This document shows positions 60,589 through 64,000 of a DNA stretch of 64,000 bases, piece by piece. Each line of letters opens with the position of its first letter. The first letter of the stretch is position 1. The DNA lies in contig NCSJ02000003.1 of assembly GCA_002812745.2 (NCBI GenBank), positions 124,001-188,000 of the forward strand, written 5' to 3'. Source of the DNA: Scytalidium lignicola (Eukaryota > Ascomycota > Leotiomycetes). The translations under genes were made by a program, and so were the position numbers. Under the pieces are notes generated by a model, which was given only the letters and a program-made list of their open reading frames with translations, did no database searches and was not told the origin of the DNA.

Positions 60589-61311
60589 TCATCCCAAAAA
60601 CTCCGAATCCGAACCCAAAAGTATGCTGTCACTCATATAAGATGGGTAGTCATTCTGACCATCGGCCCAAGCACCAATGTGCATAGTCGCATCGCCTTGA
60701 CACGCATGGAAACTACCACTCCAATCACTCATACCAAAGCTCTGCTCGCCGTATTGACTCTCCTTCGTGCCCTTGGTGGCTTTATTCGAGAACTGTGATT
60801 GGATGTGCACAGCCTGGGGAAGAAACTCGGATGTGGCTGGTCGGCACGCACCGGAGGATGGTTTAGCGAGGAAGCGAGGTAGCTTCTCGACTATGAAACA
60901 AGACATGGCGAAAGAATCTCTCGAGTCCGACGATAGACGATGTTGTCTCTCGTTGTTGCCTGGCGCGGGTGCTAAAGGGAGGTATGCAGCTGAGATGTCA
61001 TTGCTAGTTGGGAGTTGTCTCTCTGGACCTTCGGGAGCCTTTACGGATGCAGAGGAGCATGACTCGGAGCGGTTTAGGGACATGTGAGCTAATTGGGCAA
61101 TTGACTGTTCGTAGGCTAAGATATCCTGTTGGAGGTACTCGGTAGGTTTGCGTGTGGCGGGGCCCAACTCCTTACAGCAGCAATTGTCCCAGTTGAGCAC
61201 AGGAGGACGCGAGGGATCTATGACCTTGAAGCATATTGGACAATGCCAGGTGTCAATTGAATCAGGGGGGAATTGGTCGTCTTCGGGGGTGTTTTCTTGA
61301 GGAGTACCCAT
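60589..61311 (-). CDS. Orphan protein with Cys-rich N-terminal motif
   Basis: Single-exon protein of 240 aa starting at the ATG of MGTPQENTPEDDQ; an upstream TTG-led extension is ignored. Near the N-terminus are CPICFKVI and, 24 residues on, DNCCCKEL, possibly a zinc-binding site. The rest is Ser-, Ala- and Gln-rich with no known domain. It resembles nothing I can name. It is flanked by ERB1 and a 2.2 kb promoter side. That it is a real gene rests on its length and the cysteine motif, and is moderately uncertain. Confidence 0.55.
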   Translation of the reverse strand: MGTPQENTPEDDQFPPDSIDTWHCPICFKVIDPSRPPVLNWDNCCCKELGPATRKPTEYLQQDILAYEQSIAQLAHMSLNRSESCSSASVKAPEGPERQLPTSNDISAAYLPLAPAPGNNERQHRLSSDSRDSFAMSCFIVEKLPRFLAKPSSGACRPATSEFLPQAVHIQSQFSNKATKGTKESQYGEQSFGMSDWSGSFHACQGDATMHIGAWADGQNDYPSYMSDSILLGSDSEFLG

Positions 61312-62264
61312 ATTGAAGGGATTCCAGACCCGTAGCGGCAAAGACAGGCTGGTGGCTGATGTCAGCAGGTGATCATGAGTAAGGTCGTTGGCATTAAGGC
61401 AACGAATGAGGTAGCATACTATCGAGGAACCTGAGAAGGAATAACGTGAGCCAGGATTAGTGCCGACAGTGTCACGGTGTTCTCCGGGAATACCTGGGGT
61501 AGGATGGAATTATTAATTCGTGAACCAGCCAGGTTCGACGGAAGGCAAGGCTGAAAGAAACGTCTGAATGTATTGTGAAGGTAGCACTGCGGAACTGCTG
61601 ACGAGTCTGAAGGCTAGATGCTGGATGCTGTGGCAGAAAAAAAGGTGATGTGGAAGCAAAGTGGCAAAGATGATGGGTCTATATAGTTACAATGGGGATG
61701 ATGATTTGGTCATTTGAAGAGAGATGGCAACCCAATTGGGAGTGCGAGGAAGAACGCATGTAATATAGGATGGCTCCGGACACTGGGAGAGCTTGGAGTG
61801 ACGATACCAATACCCTAAGAAGTCGCAGCGTGACCAACGCGCAGCCCAAAAATGACGGATGGGGCACGTTGGCAGGAAGCTACGTTTCAACTGCTGGTGC
61901 AGCAGAATGAGAACGTGAACATTGTTTCCTCCGTCATCGGACAAGATGCTGCTGTGGTCTCTCGCACTTGCCTATTCCTCTTCCTTCCTCTCCCCCCTCA
62001 GCGCCCGACTGGGCTGGCGTTTGTTCTGTCCGATTTGTAGGATCGAGGGGTCTGGTGTGGTCCGTGCGTCCCCCCTCCGCGAGCACTCCAGGTGCAACGA
62101 TGCAGTCCGTCCAGCGAGACAGCAAATGGCAGGGCGACGAGAAACATCATGGCTGTTCCCCGCGGTCTGCCTCGCCGACATGTCGCTTTAGGGAGATCGG
62201 AAGAAATAGCCAGAAGTGCGACGGTCAGAACGTTTTTGCCGAAGCCTCGCAGAACGACCATGGT

Positions 62265-62300
62265 TGGGAACTCTGGGAACTTTGGGAATTTTGGGAATTT
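62265..62300. repeat. Four 9-bp tandem units TGGGAACTC/TGGGAATTT
   Basis: Units TGGGAACTC, TGGGAACTT, TGGGAATTT and TGGGAATTT follow each other without gap. Confidence 0.9.
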
Positions 62301-63159
62301 TCAGCGACGTCTCGCAGCCAGGCGGGTTGCTTCGGCTGCAGACCGACAAAGGAATTGTACCGCTCTCCCAGGCGCCAGTATACCGCGGTCCCAAAGAGGA
62401 AGTCGGAGTCGAAGCCATCACGGCCAATTAATCAGCATGGCATCCTCTGGCATGTGCCGTTGTCTTGGGCGAGATATGGATGAGAATAAACTGCAAATGG
62501 TGCCATCAATCATATAAATGATATAATCATCGATGATACGGACTGACAGAGCAAAATAATTATCGGTGATGTCGTTGACGAGCCAGAGCGATAACGATAA
62601 GCTCAGGACGACAAACGTCATCGTCCTCTCCTCTCAGCCGTGCGTGCGCATGGCCGCGGTTCAGAGACGAGGCTGAGTCGCTGCAAAGAGCGTCCTTCAC
62701 CTCTGCCACCGCCTCTTGGTCAACTCCGCTGCATGACACCATCCTAACCTAACCCAACCTATCCTACCCCGTCCTGTCCTAAAACTTGTACAGAGCACAT
62801 GTAGGGGATCTGACGTCCCGAATATCTTCATTCTTCTCGGCAACCAAAAACAGGTCGGCCCGCGTTGATCGGCTCCACAGTCGGGCAGCTCTTGCTTCAT
62901 GAGATTACCGTATATGGTCGATTTCGTCGGAGTCCGCCGGATTCAAGAATAATTTCGCCCCTATGGATGCCAGCGCATCAGTCATCAATCTGTGGTAGAG
63001 AGCCGCATCGCCGAAGTCGGCACACCTCTCTCAATAGTGAGGCTGAGGATTGTTGCGCTGCGCTTTTCCCACAACGCCCCTCCTCCACAACCCTCCATCA
63101 TAACCTGCCATTCATGCCTGCCATACATACATACTGTACGTACCTGCCAGGCCAAGCTT

Positions 63160-63187
63160 AAGCCCAAACCCAAGCCCAAACCCAAGC
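63160..63187. repeat. 12-bp tandem repeat (AAGCCCAAACCC)
   Basis: Two full units and the start of a third. It resembles neither a telomere repeat nor a coding repeat. Confidence 0.8.
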
Positions 63188-63471
63188 ACCAACTCCAGCA
63201 CACCACCATCATCCTGCGCTATCCTGGGGTGCATCAATTGTGCTGTCCACAACCCGACCTTGGATGCAACCTAGCAACCTTCACGTCGCTTCATTCCGGG
63301 TGTGGTATATCCTTGCCTCCATTTCAGACAGTTTTAGGTTTCAGGCGGCACATTTCATGCATGATCAACCATACACACGTCACGTCACCATGGAACATTC
63401 CAAAGCTTCCATGCCATGCATGCCAGTGCTACCTCCACGTTGTCGCTCGCTCCGCTTCTTCTCCAATTACT

Positions 63472-64000
63472 TTATCGACAATCACTGCCCCTTCTTCGCA
63501 GTCCACCTGCCTTCTTCCTCCTCACAAACTGGTAACCACGGTCAAGCTCTGACTCAATGGCGCACCTAACTTTAAGCGCGCCCACCGCAGGCCATACACT
63601 TTTCTCTCCCTTTAAAATCCAGTAGTCTAAGCTCTCCTGCGTAGGATTCTCGAGCAATCGCATGAAGTCACTAGGGGAAACCTCCGGCACGAGGGTCACT
63701 GACGCGGCAGGAATATGCTCGTCGACAAGGAAGCGCCTGATAGACAAGGGCAGAAGACCAAGGCTGTCGAGTTGATGTAGACGGTGATGGATTTCTAATG
63801 TCATGAATCTAATAAGCCCGCCAGTCAACGATGTTCGACCGCCACGTGAATAGAGCGGCGAAGGACCATGCATATCGCTCTGGAGGAAAGGAACAAGGTA
63901 AGGTCGAGCTTGGCTGACAATGAAATGATTGACGTTAAATAACTCAGATATCCTTGAGAGTGGTGAATCTTTGTCCGAGTATGACACGTGGGTCCATGGA
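63472..64000 (-). CDS. Patatin-type triacylglycerol lipase, C-terminal part (5' end beyond window)
   Basis: C-terminal part of a lipid-droplet triacylglycerol lipase of the Tgl3/4/5 family. The frame is open to the window edge (WTHVSYSDKDSPLSRIS), so the patatin catalytic Ser motif is outside. The visible part has the family sequences LSRISELFNVNHFIVSQARP, RFMTLEIHHRLHQLDSLGLL and TLVPEVSPSDFMRLLENPT, and ends after an Arg/Lys-rich tail. The stop at 63472 may be correct, or a further intron may follow. Confidence 0.85.
   Translation of the reverse strand, partial: PWTHVSYSDKDSPLSRISELFNVNHFIVSQARPYLVPFLQSDMHGPSPLYSRGGRTSLTGGLIRFMTLEIHHRLHQLDSLGLLPLSIRRFLVDEHIPAASVTLVPEVSPSDFMRLLENPTQESLDYWILKGEKSVWPAVGALKVRCAIESELDRGYQFVRRKKAGGLRRRGSDCR

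Larger units (their letters stand above)
61312..63471. other. Intergenic region orphan gene to lipase gene, no gene seen
   Basis: 2.16 kb between the start of the orphan gene and the 3' end of the lipase, both on the minus strand. It holds a 9-bp tandem repeat at 62265-62300, a 12-bp repeat at 63160-63187, a TACTGTA at 63132, and CT-rich tracts. Frames here look like noise. Confidence 0.45.

Noticed and set aside
62735..62780. Telomere-like CCTAACCTAACCC stretch
   Set aside because: It is short, imperfect and lies well inside the window among single-copy genes, so an interstitial telomere block is not supported.
61600..63471. Several overlapping frames between the orphan gene and the lipase
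   Set aside because: They lack family patterns, many overlap on opposite strands, and one merely translates a 9-bp tandem repeat.

Overview
This window is nuclear DNA from a filamentous ascomycete (Pezizomycotina). The evidence is compact protein-coding genes on both strands, short GT-AG introns (mostly about 47-120 nt) with CTAAC or CTGAC-like branch points, Zn2Cys6 transcription factors, and a HeLo-domain protein, a class I know only from filamentous fungi. A Leotiomycetes-like origin is my guess from the general look of the proteins and is not demonstrated. Most coding models below were built by joining exons by hand. For every complete model the exon lengths sum to a multiple of three. 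In two genes (ferric reductase, PRP5) this holds only after dropping one ambiguous N beside a homopolymer.

Left part (1-20 kb): a partial Zn2Cys6 factor; THO complex subunit 3 and the Golgi GEF subunit RIC1, divergent; the CK2 beta regulatory subunit with an unusually long first intron; an aldo-keto reductase; class II fructose-bisphosphate aldolase with a probable leader intron; a PAP2 lipid phosphatase; a ferric reductase; and a mitochondrial HMG-box protein.

Centre (20-37 kb): the spliceosomal DEAD-box helicase PRP5; a small predicted myristoylated protein; a Zap1/ZafA-like C2H2 factor; ribosomal protein L35; the Golgi SNARE GOS1; the ATP synthase assembly factor ATP10; the E2 subunit of branched-chain keto acid dehydrogenase; and gluconokinase. 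Genes here mostly alternate as head-to-head pairs with short shared promoters and tail-to-tail pairs.

From 37.2 to 43.8 kb lies a 6.6 kb stretch with no recognisable gene, between gluconokinase and an HpcH/HpaI-type aldolase. It and the preceding noncoding block are strikingly enriched in the 7-mer TACTGTA or its complement TACAGTA: I count 18 between 34.8 and 43.3 kb and 8 in the rest of the window.

Right part (43.8-64 kb): the aldolase, a glutaredoxin-like protein, a CHORD-CS protein, an unidentified predicted mitochondrial membrane protein, verprolin, the cargo receptor ERV29/SURF4, a HeLo-plus-pseudokinase protein tail-to-tail with a second Zn2Cys6 factor, ribosome biogenesis factor ERB1/BOP1, an orphan protein, and the C-terminal part of a patatin-type triacylglycerol lipase running off the edge. 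Most genes are housekeeping. The most unusual items are the HeLo-pseudokinase gene and the motif-dense gene-free region. I saw no transposon, CRISPR, rRNA or convincing tRNA gene.
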